Origin: Deltaproteobacteria bacterium SG8_13 | Lineage (GTDB): Bacteria; Desulfobacterota; Desulfobacteria; Desulfobacterales; SG8-13 | Direction of reading: 5' to 3' | Assembly (NCBI GenBank): GCA_001303025.1 | Contig: LJNK01000006.1 | Span: 1-64,000, forward strand | Length of the DNA: 64,000 bases | Shown: piece by piece, positions 36,346 through 44,378 of the stretch | Layout of the letters: each line of letters starts with the position of its first letter | Numbering within the stretch: position 1 is the first letter of the stretch | Notes under the pieces: model-generated | Told to the model about the DNA's origin: nothing | What the model saw: only the letters and a program-made list of their open reading frames with translations | The model's database searches: none | Position numbers and translations under genes: made by a program

Positions 36346-37761
36346 TCAGTCTCCGGCCAGCAGTTCCTGCGCCTTTTCGGCTATGATGTCCCATGCCAGC
36401 CGCACGTGTTTTTCGCTGGTCGTTCGCTGGCCGATCATCATTCGCAGAACGGTTTTCCCTTTCAGGGCGGTGTGGGTTAAAAACACCTTGCCCGTTTCAT
36501 TGACGCTCTGCAGCAACCGGGCATTGAGCTCATTGAGCTGCAGTTCCGGTCGTCCGTCGTTGAGACGGAAGCAGACCAGGCTCACGCTGACCGGCGCCAT
36601 CGCCTCGAAGCGGGCATCTGCCTGCAGCCAGCCGGAAAACAGCTGTGCCAGACGCAAATGCTCGCGAACCATGGTTTTCAGACCCTCGACCCCATAGCTT
36701 CTGATGACAAACCATAGCTTCAGCGCCCGGAATCTTCTTCCCAGTTGGATTCCCCAATCCCGATAGTTTTTTACCTCGGCATCCCTGCCGGTCTTCAGGT
36801 ATTCGGGATGAATTTCGAATGTCTGAATCAGGGCGCCGGGATCCCGTACAAAGTACGCCGAACAGTCGAAATTGGTCAGCATCCATTTGTGGGGGTTGCA
36901 TACAAACGAGTCCGCGTACTCGATTCCATTCAATAAATGTCTCATTTCCGGCAGGATGGCAGCGGTGCCGGCAAAGGCGGCATCCACGTGCAGCCAGACA
37001 TGGTGACGACGGCAGATCCGCCCGATATCCTCCAAGGGATCGATTGCCGTGGATGAGGTCGTACCAATGGTGGCCACCACGCAGCAGGGATGCAGCCCCT
37101 TTTTCTTATCTTCGATGATTTGCTTTTCCAGCTCCTGCGGAACCATCGCAAAGTGCTCGTCGGTAGCGATGGATGCGATGGCATTGCTGCCGAAGCCGGC
37201 GATTTTTACCCCTTTCTCGATGCTGGAGTGGGTCTCCTCCGAGGTATATACCTTCAGTGGGTGTTGCAGCCCGATGCGATTGGATTGATATCCGGTCGTT
37301 TTTTCCCGGGCGGTAAGCAACGCACACAAAGTGGCGGTGGAGGCGGTGTCCTGGATGCAACCGGTCATTTCTTCCGGCAGGCCCAGCATTTCTCGCAGCC
37401 ACTCCATAACGCTTTCTTCCAGTTCCGCAGCAGCCGGAGATGTCTGCCATATCATGCACTGGGCCCCCAGTCCGGCGGTGAGCAACTCGGCCAGCACCGA
37501 AGGCGGGCTGTTGTTGGCCGGGAAGTAGGCAAACCAACCCGGGTGCTGCCAGTGGGTAATTCCGGGCAGGATCAGGTCGCGAAAGTCGACAAAGATTCTC
37601 TCCATCGGTTCTGCCGACGCCGGTGGGGATGCGGGAATCCGGGACTTGATCTCCCCGGGTTTCACCGGAGAGACCACCGGGAAGGTTTCCACTTCGTCCA
37701 TGTAATCCGCCAGCCAGTCGATCAGCTCATGCCCGTATTTGCGGAATTGCTGATGATCCAT
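36346..37761 (-). CDS. PLP-dependent decarboxylase, aromatic-L-amino-acid/tyrosine decarboxylase type
   Basis: A 471-residue group II decarboxylase. Family landmarks are HWQHPGWFAYFPANNSPPSV near residue 70, the DTASTATLCAL loop, the PLP-stacking EETHSSIEKG histidine, HVDAAFAGTA aspartate and the PLP lysine in NPHKWMLTNFDCS (about residue 290). The C-terminal small domain is complete. The chosen start is the ATG at 37761 (MDHQQFRKYGHELIDWL), which has AGGAG 11 bases upstream and fits the family N-terminus; an upstream ATG at 37812 lacks a good site. Substrates of relatives include tryptophan, tyrosine, phenylalanine and DOPA; this one is not determined. Confidence 0.9.
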   Translation of the reverse strand: MDHQQFRKYGHELIDWLADYMDEVETFPVVSPVKPGEIKSRIPASPPASAEPMERIFVDFRDLILPGITHWQHPGWFAYFPANNSPPSVLAELLTAGLGAQCMIWQTSPAAAELEESVMEWLREMLGLPEEMTGCIQDTASTATLCALLTAREKTTGYQSNRIGLQHPLKVYTSEETHSSIEKGVKIAGFGSNAIASIATDEHFAMVPQELEKQIIEDKKKGLHPCCVVATIGTTSSTAIDPLEDIGRICRRHHVWLHVDAAFAGTAAILPEMRHLLNGIEYADSFVCNPHKWMLTNFDCSAYFVRDPGALIQTFEIHPEYLKTGRDAEVKNYRDWGIQLGRRFRALKLWFVIRSYGVEGLKTMVREHLRLAQLFSGWLQADARFEAMAPVSVSLVCFRLNDGRPELQLNELNARLLQSVNETGKVFLTHTALKGKTVLRMMIGQRTTSEKHVRLAWDIIAEKAQELLAGD

Positions 37762-38061
37762 GTCGATGATCTCCTGATTTGATAAGATAAAACGACTGAT
37801 TTCTTTTGCCATCTACCAGGGAGCGGCCCATGCGTGCGGCTCCATCGCCTTGTGCTCGGCAGAAACGATGCTGGAACTGCCGTAATACGGTTGCAAGCTG
37901 TAGGTAATAGCCGTTTTACCCCCAGTTGGCAAGAACAGTTGCAGAGACGGCGTGCGAGAGGGGCGGAGCGGTGCACGGGATTTGCGCCGCAACCGATGAT
38001 CCGGCGGAGTGTATCGCCGCGGCGGCACCGGGCGGGAAAGCCGGTGGCGGGAGGGTCGATA
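37762..38061. other. intergenic region upstream of the decarboxylase
   Basis: About 300 bases between the decarboxylase start and the end of the activase-related gene. No convincing gene, promoter or terminator was recognised beyond the Shine-Dalgarno site of the decarboxylase. Confidence 0.4.
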
Positions 38062-39426
38062 TCAGTTGCTCGGTGCGGCCCGATTGCCTGCAGATCGCTG
38101 ATGCTGCTGTGCCTGGTACATGAAGGTGCGGATCGCCGCCTCTCTGCCGGGCTGGATACTGGCGTCGAAAGCAGCATCCAGGTACGGAACTCCCGATCGG
38201 GCCATCAGGGGCTTGGCGATGGCGGCGGTGGTCATGCCCGGCATGCAGGTAAATGGATAAACATTCACCACACCGTCGTAACCACCGCGGGCGTACTCCA
38301 TAATTCCGGCGATACTCAGGCAAGCCTCGGTGTCGATGTCGAAAGAAAAGACATCCTCCTCAGCCAGTGCGTGTTCCAGATGCGATATTTTGTGATCTTC
38401 GGCCAAATCCAGCTGCCGCCAGACCCGCCGGTAAACATCTTTCTGCCGGGATTCCCGGTACATCAGCTCCAGGCCGGCAGTGACTGCCTGTTTCAGGTCG
38501 GACCGCATGGCTGCAAGTCGCCCGCGCTTTACATTCAGCCGCAATCTTCCCATCGCGCTTCTTTTTTCGATGTAATTGACGAAATTGACCCATTCTGCCA
38601 GCGATGCACAAACCACCTCGGCACCGTGTTTTTCGAGTTTCCGAATCAGGTTCTGGTTGGAGTCGGTGTGCATCCTCAAGAAAATCTCCCCCACAATTCC
38701 GATCCGCGGTTTACGCGGTATGGTCGGGTCCACCAGATCCACTGCCTTGCCGATAATGGCATCCAGCTCACGGAGTATGGCTTCCGTATCCTTATCGGCT
38801 GCGTGCGATTCAAACGCGGCGGCCATGTCCGGCACAGATATTTCCACCAGGTGATCCGCCGAACCCGGCTCTTTCTCGTAGGGCCGGATGCGCCACAACA
38901 TCCGGTCCAAGATGTCGGCGACCAGCACGGACAGGTACATCATTTTTCTGAGATCCCGGACCTTCTCTTTTTCCAGAAAACCATCCAGTGAATACCCTCC
39001 GCGGCAGGTAATGGAGCCGATCTTCAACTTGTCCAGGCCGGGAAAGGTGTCCAGGACGATACGCTGGTACTTGTTATACATGCCGAAGCGGCAAGGACCG
39101 TCCGATTCGGGCATGAAATAGACATAGTTCTCCGGGTTGAAGTCGCGGCCGAGTTTTTCGCTTTCCTGCTGGATAAAAAACAGAATGTCTCCCATGGTAA
39201 CCTGACAGGGATAGCACTCCTTGCCGGAGGTGAACTCCTGGCCCAGATCCATCCCTTTGTAGGTTTCCAGCACTCGGCCCTGAATACCGAAACTGCGGCA
39301 GACGGCTGCGATGAGGTGAGCGCCGGCGCGGTTCATTTCCGGTATCAGCACCTGTTTGTTTCCGGGATGGAACGTGCCGATATTATCTGTCAGCGACTGA
39401 AAGGCGGCTTCGCACGTCGTCTCCAT
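38062..39426 (-). CDS. acyl-CoA dehydratase activase-related protein, second part of a split pair
   Basis: A 454-residue protein with cysteine motifs similar to 2-hydroxyacyl-CoA dehydratase subunits and the C-terminal region of large activases (DUF2229-type): SGKECYPCQVTMGDILFF, SDGPCRFGMYNKYQR, ITCRGGYSLDGF and PFTCMPGMTTAAIAKPL. These cysteines probably bind a 4Fe-4S cluster. Its ATG (39426) lies inside the 3' end of the preceding activase gene (44-base overlap in another frame) and has GGAGGG upstream, so translation is coupled. In related bacteria this part is often fused to the activase as one chain of about 1400 residues. The substrate is unknown. Confidence 0.82.
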   Translation of the reverse strand: METTCEAAFQSLTDNIGTFHPGNKQVLIPEMNRAGAHLIAAVCRSFGIQGRVLETYKGMDLGQEFTSGKECYPCQVTMGDILFFIQQESEKLGRDFNPENYVYFMPESDGPCRFGMYNKYQRIVLDTFPGLDKLKIGSITCRGGYSLDGFLEKEKVRDLRKMMYLSVLVADILDRMLWRIRPYEKEPGSADHLVEISVPDMAAAFESHAADKDTEAILRELDAIIGKAVDLVDPTIPRKPRIGIVGEIFLRMHTDSNQNLIRKLEKHGAEVVCASLAEWVNFVNYIEKRSAMGRLRLNVKRGRLAAMRSDLKQAVTAGLELMYRESRQKDVYRRVWRQLDLAEDHKISHLEHALAEEDVFSFDIDTEACLSIAGIMEYARGGYDGVVNVYPFTCMPGMTTAAIAKPLMARSGVPYLDAAFDASIQPGREAAIRTFMYQAQQHQRSAGNRAAPSN

Positions 39427-42400
39427 TGTTTCCCTCCGTTTCGAATTCGGTCTGGACGATGGCGGCCACGGCCGTTTCGTTCATGCTGTTTTCGATGACG
39501 TTCTTAAATGCCTCCAGCCGCGTCATTACGCCTGCCACGGCGCTGTGCTCGTCCAGTTCCAGTATCAGATAGGCTTTATCACCCATGATGTGTCTGTAAA
39601 AATGTTCGAGAAACGAATCTGCGCCACAGCTGAAGTTGGTCAGGTGCAGCCCGAAAGCATACGGATGCTGCCTGATCCACCGGGCCGTTCGCAGGATTCG
39701 GGCACCCAGGCCCCAATACATGGTGGGGAAATCGGAAAGGTCCACGGTGTTGATATCGATAAAATCGAGCGGTAGGGCATCGATGCCAAGGCGGGCCAGG
39801 TTCCGCCCGAGGCGCAGGTTCAGCCTTTCGTCGTAGAGGTTATAGGGCCGGCCGGTTACGACGATCAGCGGGTCCTTTTCGTTTCCCCGGGTCAATATCT
39901 TCCTGCCGCAGCGCAGCAGATCAGATGAAAAGTTTTCCTGCCTGTCGAGGCCGTAGCGCAGCGCCTCTTTGACCGCCCGCTTGCGTAGTTGCAGTTTCGG
40001 TTTCAACTGTTCGAAAAGCTCCACGGCCAGGTCTTCGAACGAATTCTTCAGATGAAGGGACGGATTCAGGATGGCCGACGGGTCCAAGTGCAAGGCCGTG
40101 CGGGCCATGTAGCCGCTGCTCATGACCATTGGGCAGTAGCGGCCGACCTCCCAATCCTGGGCAGTGGGCATGTTCAGCAGGTTGGGAAGAAACAGATAGC
40201 GGGTCTTGCCGGCCAGCTCCCGGAGGTGGCCGTGGGATACTTTGACCGGGAAGCAGACGCCATCCTCGGCATGCTCGACACCGTATTTGCATATCTGCGT
40301 GTTCGTGGGCGCCGTGAAAACCGGCTGAAATCCGAGGGCATCAAAAAAGTGCGCCCACAGGATTCCGGTTTGGTGCATGTAAAGTGAACGGTGAAACCCC
40401 ACGGTCGGCCTTCCGTTTATCTCCTGGATCGTTTGGTCACCGAGAACTTCGGTCACGCCGGCCAGGTGCTGTTCCCAGAGCATCTGACGCAGCTGGAAAT
40501 GGTTTTTCTTTTTTGAACCGGACTGGCGGCTCACTTCATAGCGGCCGCACTCGCCGCCCCATACGCTGCGCCGGCCGCCGAAGTCGTAAATTTTGAGCTT
40601 GCACTGGTTGTGACAGGCGGGATCGGCCTTGCAGATCTTTTCCCTGTAATGCAGCCGGTCATCGACAGCAGAGGCCAGACCCCGAAATCGCCGCTGGTGA
40701 CGGCCCTTCATCTGCATTTTCTCGCGAAGCATGACGGCCGCACCAAATGCACCGAGGACCTCCCGGTTGGGTGGTACAATCAGCCCTCTTCCCAGAACGA
40801 TTTCAAAAGCCGCCACCACCGCCTTATTCAAAGAAGGGCCGCCCAGAAACATGACCCGGCGGCCAATTTGTCTCTTGCCGACCACCCGGTTTAGGTAGTT
40901 GTGAACAATCGCATAGCAAAGGCCGGCAAGCAGGTCTTTTTGCGCTATTCCCTGCTGGTAATACGAGACAAGGTCCGACTCCATGAAAACCGTGCATCTT
41001 TCCGCCAGTTTTACGGGGGCTTGGGAGGAAAGAGCGATCTGTTGAAATTCTTCGACGATGTTGATGCTATACTTGCTGGCCAGTTCATGCAGAAAACTGC
41101 CTGTGCCGGCAGCACAGACCTTGTTCATGTCAAAATCGAGGGGATGCGTGTTGACAATCTGGATATATTTTGAATCCTGGCCTCCGATTTCAAAAATCGT
41201 GTCTACCTGCCGGTCGATTTCCACCGCCCCTCTGGCATGTGCCGTGATTTCGTCTACGATGACGTCGGCATGCAGGAAATCGCCCACCACGTTGCGACCG
41301 GATCCGGTGGTGGCGGCGCCCAGAATTTCGACCGTGCTGCCGAACTTGTCGCGAATGCCGGCGAGCAGCTCCTGTGTCACTTCGATCGGTTTTCCCCTCG
41401 TGGGCACATAGCGCTTATCGACCAGTGTCTGGTGATCATCGATCAGCGCATACTTGGTGGTCGTCGAGCCGATGTCGATTCCCAGAAAAACGCCCAAATG
41501 ACCGCTGGCAGCACGTCGTGCCAGGCCTTCCTCGGCGGGCATTTCTGTTTTTTTCAACTGCAGCCGGGGCGCTCTGGCAACCCTCACCTCCCTGCCCCAA
41601 TCTGTTTCTTTTAGTGACCCGAGGCGCAGATCGTCCGTCTGCTGCGATTCAATTGCCTTGAGGGCGGCCCCGAGAGCACCCGTTGACGTGTTCAGGCGGG
41701 GTACCGTCAGGTTCGGGAAATAGCTCCGGAAGGCTTTGACCTGGAGGGCATTTAAAGAAAGACCGCCGACAAACGCGATCGGCTCTTCGAGCTGCTGGGT
41801 GGAAACGATGGTGCTGATGAAGTTTCTGGCATTACCCACGTGCAGGCCGTGGATGATGTCCTGAAGCTTTTCACCTTTGTTCTGCAGGTGAATCATGTCC
41901 GATTTGGTAAAAACCGTGCAGCGGGAGGCCACGTTGGCAGGTTGTTCACTTTGCAGTCCCAGTTCGATAAAATCTGAAAGTATCTTGTCGATTTGATTTT
42001 GAGACAGCTCCTTGTTTTTCTCATACAAAGCGGTGGCCAGCCGTTCGGCCTGCTGGTCGATGAAAGAGCCGGTTCCCGACGCGCAGGGACCGTTCGTTTT
42101 GAAATGCGCCAGTTCCCAGTGACCGTTATTGTGATGGATCTGAAACAAAGACGCATCCTGCCCGCCCATGCTGATGATCGAGCGGGCATTGGGAACGACG
42201 GTCAGCACACCCAGGATCTGGCTGATGGTTTCGAATTCGTAATCGGCGTTCAGCTTTTCCGCCGGTCTTTTGCCGTGGGCACCGGTAAACGCGATCGAAC
42301 GGATGTTTTTTTCGCCGAAACGCTCGCCGGTTTTACGAATTACGTGATATACTTCTTCTTCCACACGGCCGAAGTGGCGTTTATAAGGCGTTTCGAAGAC

Positions 42401-42505
42401 AATATGGCCATTTCCGTCGACGACCACCGCATTGACGCTCACCGAGCCGGCATCGATCCCCAGGTAGAGTCCGTTGGCTGGATTTTCGCTCAGATGTTTT
42501 CCCAT
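39383..42505 (-). CDS. large acyl-CoA dehydratase activase-like protein with two ASKHA ATPase domains
   Basis: A 1040-residue protein. It contains two BadF/HgdC-type ATPase domains, starting with LYLGIDAGSVSVNAVVV (about residue 13) and GVFLGIDIGSTTTKYALI (about residue 320). Each has the cluster-ligand loop, GPCASGTGSFIDQQA and KVCAAGTGSFLHELA, where the cysteine bridges a [4Fe-4S] cluster in the HgdC dimer. The C-terminal 400 residues are a DUF2229-like region with more cysteines (GVCFPVKVSHGH). In known systems such ATPases inject one electron into 2-hydroxyacyl-CoA dehydratase or benzoyl-CoA reductase. Having two domains in tandem could mimic the HgdC homodimer. GGAGGAAAT precedes the ATG at 42505. 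No dehydratase subunits are adjacent. Confidence 0.88.
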   Translation of the reverse strand: MGKHLSENPANGLYLGIDAGSVSVNAVVVDGNGHIVFETPYKRHFGRVEEEVYHVIRKTGERFGEKNIRSIAFTGAHGKRPAEKLNADYEFETISQILGVLTVVPNARSIISMGGQDASLFQIHHNNGHWELAHFKTNGPCASGTGSFIDQQAERLATALYEKNKELSQNQIDKILSDFIELGLQSEQPANVASRCTVFTKSDMIHLQNKGEKLQDIIHGLHVGNARNFISTIVSTQQLEEPIAFVGGLSLNALQVKAFRSYFPNLTVPRLNTSTGALGAALKAIESQQTDDLRLGSLKETDWGREVRVARAPRLQLKKTEMPAEEGLARRAASGHLGVFLGIDIGSTTTKYALIDDHQTLVDKRYVPTRGKPIEVTQELLAGIRDKFGSTVEILGAATTGSGRNVVGDFLHADVIVDEITAHARGAVEIDRQVDTIFEIGGQDSKYIQIVNTHPLDFDMNKVCAAGTGSFLHELASKYSINIVEEFQQIALSSQAPVKLAERCTVFMESDLVSYYQQGIAQKDLLAGLCYAIVHNYLNRVVGKRQIGRRVMFLGGPSLNKAVVAAFEIVLGRGLIVPPNREVLGAFGAAVMLREKMQMKGRHQRRFRGLASAVDDRLHYREKICKADPACHNQCKLKIYDFGGRRSVWGGECGRYEVSRQSGSKKKNHFQLRQMLWEQHLAGVTEVLGDQTIQEINGRPTVGFHRSLYMHQTGILWAHFFDALGFQPVFTAPTNTQICKYGVEHAEDGVCFPVKVSHGHLRELAGKTRYLFLPNLLNMPTAQDWEVGRYCPMVMSSGYMARTALHLDPSAILNPSLHLKNSFEDLAVELFEQLKPKLQLRKRAVKEALRYGLDRQENFSSDLLRCGRKILTRGNEKDPLIVVTGRPYNLYDERLNLRLGRNLARLGIDALPLDFIDINTVDLSDFPTMYWGLGARILRTARWIRQHPYAFGLHLTNFSCGADSFLEHFYRHIMGDKAYLILELDEHSAVAGVMTRLEAFKNVIENSMNETAVAAIVQTEFETEGNNGDDVRSRLSVADR

Positions 42506-42585
42506 ATTTCCTCCATTCCGTGCGGCTGTTCTTTCGGTGCTTTCCTTGAAAGGGTGCCACAGGTTCGGCAAAGTCTGCTCAGTAG

Positions 42586-42948
42586 CTAAGCAAACAGCAT
42601 ACCATATCGGAAACCGGGTCTGCGAAGCGATTCGTAAAACATTTTCCGCAGCAAGTCGAAACGATATTTGCGGATGGATTTCGGGTTGTTGACTTTTCTA
42701 TCGGGTTTGCAGGCCCGCCGGAAAATCCTGACGGTGGGCGCATTGTTTTTTGCCGAAGAGAAGCAGCCATCAATTGTGCAAGGTAGCAGCAAAAGTTGAC
42801 AAATCCGGCAGCGGTCCGGGGCAGCTTTCAGATATTGCAGTAATTCCAGTGGCTTAACAGGCGGCAACGCCGGTTGCTCCTGCAACAAAGATTTCACCCT
42901 TACGATTTCGGCTCCGTCTGGCAGCGGCGGGCAAGGTTTTTTGTACAT
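42586..42948 (-). CDS. candidate small cysteine-containing protein, unproven
   Basis: A 120-codon frame starting with ATG 11 bases after the response-regulator stop codon. The product (MYKKPCPPLPDGAEIVRVKS and on) has a leucine/proline-rich first half, CRICQLLLLPC and a basic second half (RRACKPDRKVNNPKSIRKYR). No Shine-Dalgarno site is visible and I recognise no family. The region also contains an imperfect hairpin. It is listed because the 388-base gap otherwise holds nothing. Confidence 0.25.
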   Translation of the reverse strand: MYKKPCPPLPDGAEIVRVKSLLQEQPALPPVKPLELLQYLKAAPDRCRICQLLLLPCTIDGCFSSAKNNAPTVRIFRRACKPDRKVNNPKSIRKYRFDLLRKMFYESLRRPGFRYGMLFA

Positions 42949-42959
42949 CGCAATGGCGG

Positions 42960-44378
42960 TTATCGCCTTATTTTTCGTAGACGTCGGTTCAGCGCCTGGC
43001 GGGTGATGCCCAGGTGCATAGCGGCTATGGCCTGATTGCCTTCCGAGCGCTTCATGGCTTCATCGATCAGAAGCTGTTCGGCCTGCTTGAGGGTCGGCAG
43101 CGGATCGGTGAAGCGCAGCAGGGGTTGGGGACAAAAATCAGAGCTCCGGGAATCGGGACTGTTGCCCGGCAGGCTTTGTCCGATGTGCTTGCGAAATACA
43201 TCCAGAGACAGCTTGCCGGACTTGTGGCAGCTGACCGCGTCCAATGTCATCGCTTCGAGTTCCCGAATGTTGCCGGGGAAGTGATAGCTGGAAAGCAGCA
43301 CCACCAGTTCTTCCGGTGGAGTCGGTTTCTTTTTATTCAGGGCGGAAGCCGCTTTTTCAAGAAAATGGTCAACGAGAAGCGGAAGGTCCTCCCGCCGGTC
43401 CCGCAGGGGCGGAACGATCACGTGGTGGCTGCACAGCCGATAGTAAAAATCCTTGCGGAACCGGCCGGACTCCCTCAGATCGTTCAGGTCCCGGTTGGTA
43501 GCGGCAATGATGCGGGCATCCGATCGCTTCGGGATGTCCGATCCGAGGGGAAAGTACTCTCCCTCCTGCAGCAGGCGCAGCAGGGTGACCTGGACATCGA
43601 TTCCCAGATCGCCGATTTCATCCAGAAACAGGGTGCCGCCGGAAGCCTGTTCCACCAAACCGCTGCGCGGCTTGTCGGCACTGGTGTAAGCGCCCTTTTT
43701 ATGGCCGAACAGGGTATCGTACACCATTTTTTCATCCATTCCGGCAATGTTGACCGCTACGTAATTGCCAGGCCTTGCGCTGAGGCGGTGAACCGCCCCG
43801 GCGATCATCTCCTTGCCGACACCGGTTTCGCCGGTGATGACAACCGGATGCGGGCTGACGGAGACCGCTTCGATATACCGGAACACGGAATGCATGGCGC
43901 TGCTGCAGGTGACGATTTCCGCGAAGCACTCGGGATGTTTCAGCCTGTCGGACAGCACGCGGTCTTTCAGCAGGCTGTTTTCGCGTCGAAGCTCGCACAG
44001 CTGGATGGCCCTGAGGGTAGCCGAAATCAGCCGGCTTGTCTCCACCGGCTTGACCAGGTAATCGAACGCACCGGATTTCATGCAGGCAACGGCGGTTTCC
44101 ACATCATCGGCGGCAGTGATGATGATAACCGGCAGCTCGGGGTGTTCCTGCCGGAGTGTCGATAGCAGCTCTTCCCCGGATATATGCGGCATTCGCAGGT
44201 CCAGCAAAATAAGCTCCGGCGGCTGCTGTTGCAGCAGTGGCAGCACTTCGCGGCTGTCCTGGCAGCGGAGGAAATGATTGATTCTGGCCGAACGCAGTAC
44301 GTTTTCGAAACTGTTGAGCGCCTGCGGCTCATCATCCACCAGCATCACGGGCAGCTGCGGGTAAACAGTTGCATTCAT
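42960..44378 (-). CDS. NtrC-family sigma-54-dependent response regulator
   Basis: A 472-residue regulator: receiver domain with phospho-acceptor Asp60 (LILLDLRMP) and Lys110 (YLVKP), an AAA+ sigma-54 activator domain, and a Fis-type helix-turn-helix at the C-terminus (IAAMHLGITRQALNRRLRK). The AAA+ domain has Walker A GETGVGKE (183-190) and Walker B FLDEIG (251-256). The sigma-54 contact loop reads GAYTSA (229-234) instead of the canonical GAFTGA. The ATG at 44378 overlaps the kinase stop codon (ATGA), so the pair is translationally coupled. Target genes are not apparent; the divergent or nearby loci give no sigma-54 promoter that I could identify. Confidence 0.92.
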   Translation of the reverse strand: MNATVYPQLPVMLVDDEPQALNSFENVLRSARINHFLRCQDSREVLPLLQQQPPELILLDLRMPHISGEELLSTLRQEHPELPVIIITAADDVETAVACMKSGAFDYLVKPVETSRLISATLRAIQLCELRRENSLLKDRVLSDRLKHPECFAEIVTCSSAMHSVFRYIEAVSVSPHPVVITGETGVGKEMIAGAVHRLSARPGNYVAVNIAGMDEKMVYDTLFGHKKGAYTSADKPRSGLVEQASGGTLFLDEIGDLGIDVQVTLLRLLQEGEYFPLGSDIPKRSDARIIAATNRDLNDLRESGRFRKDFYYRLCSHHVIVPPLRDRREDLPLLVDHFLEKAASALNKKKPTPPEELVVLLSSYHFPGNIRELEAMTLDAVSCHKSGKLSLDVFRKHIGQSLPGNSPDSRSSDFCPQPLLRFTDPLPTLKQAEQLLIDEAMKRSEGNQAIAAMHLGITRQALNRRLRKIRR

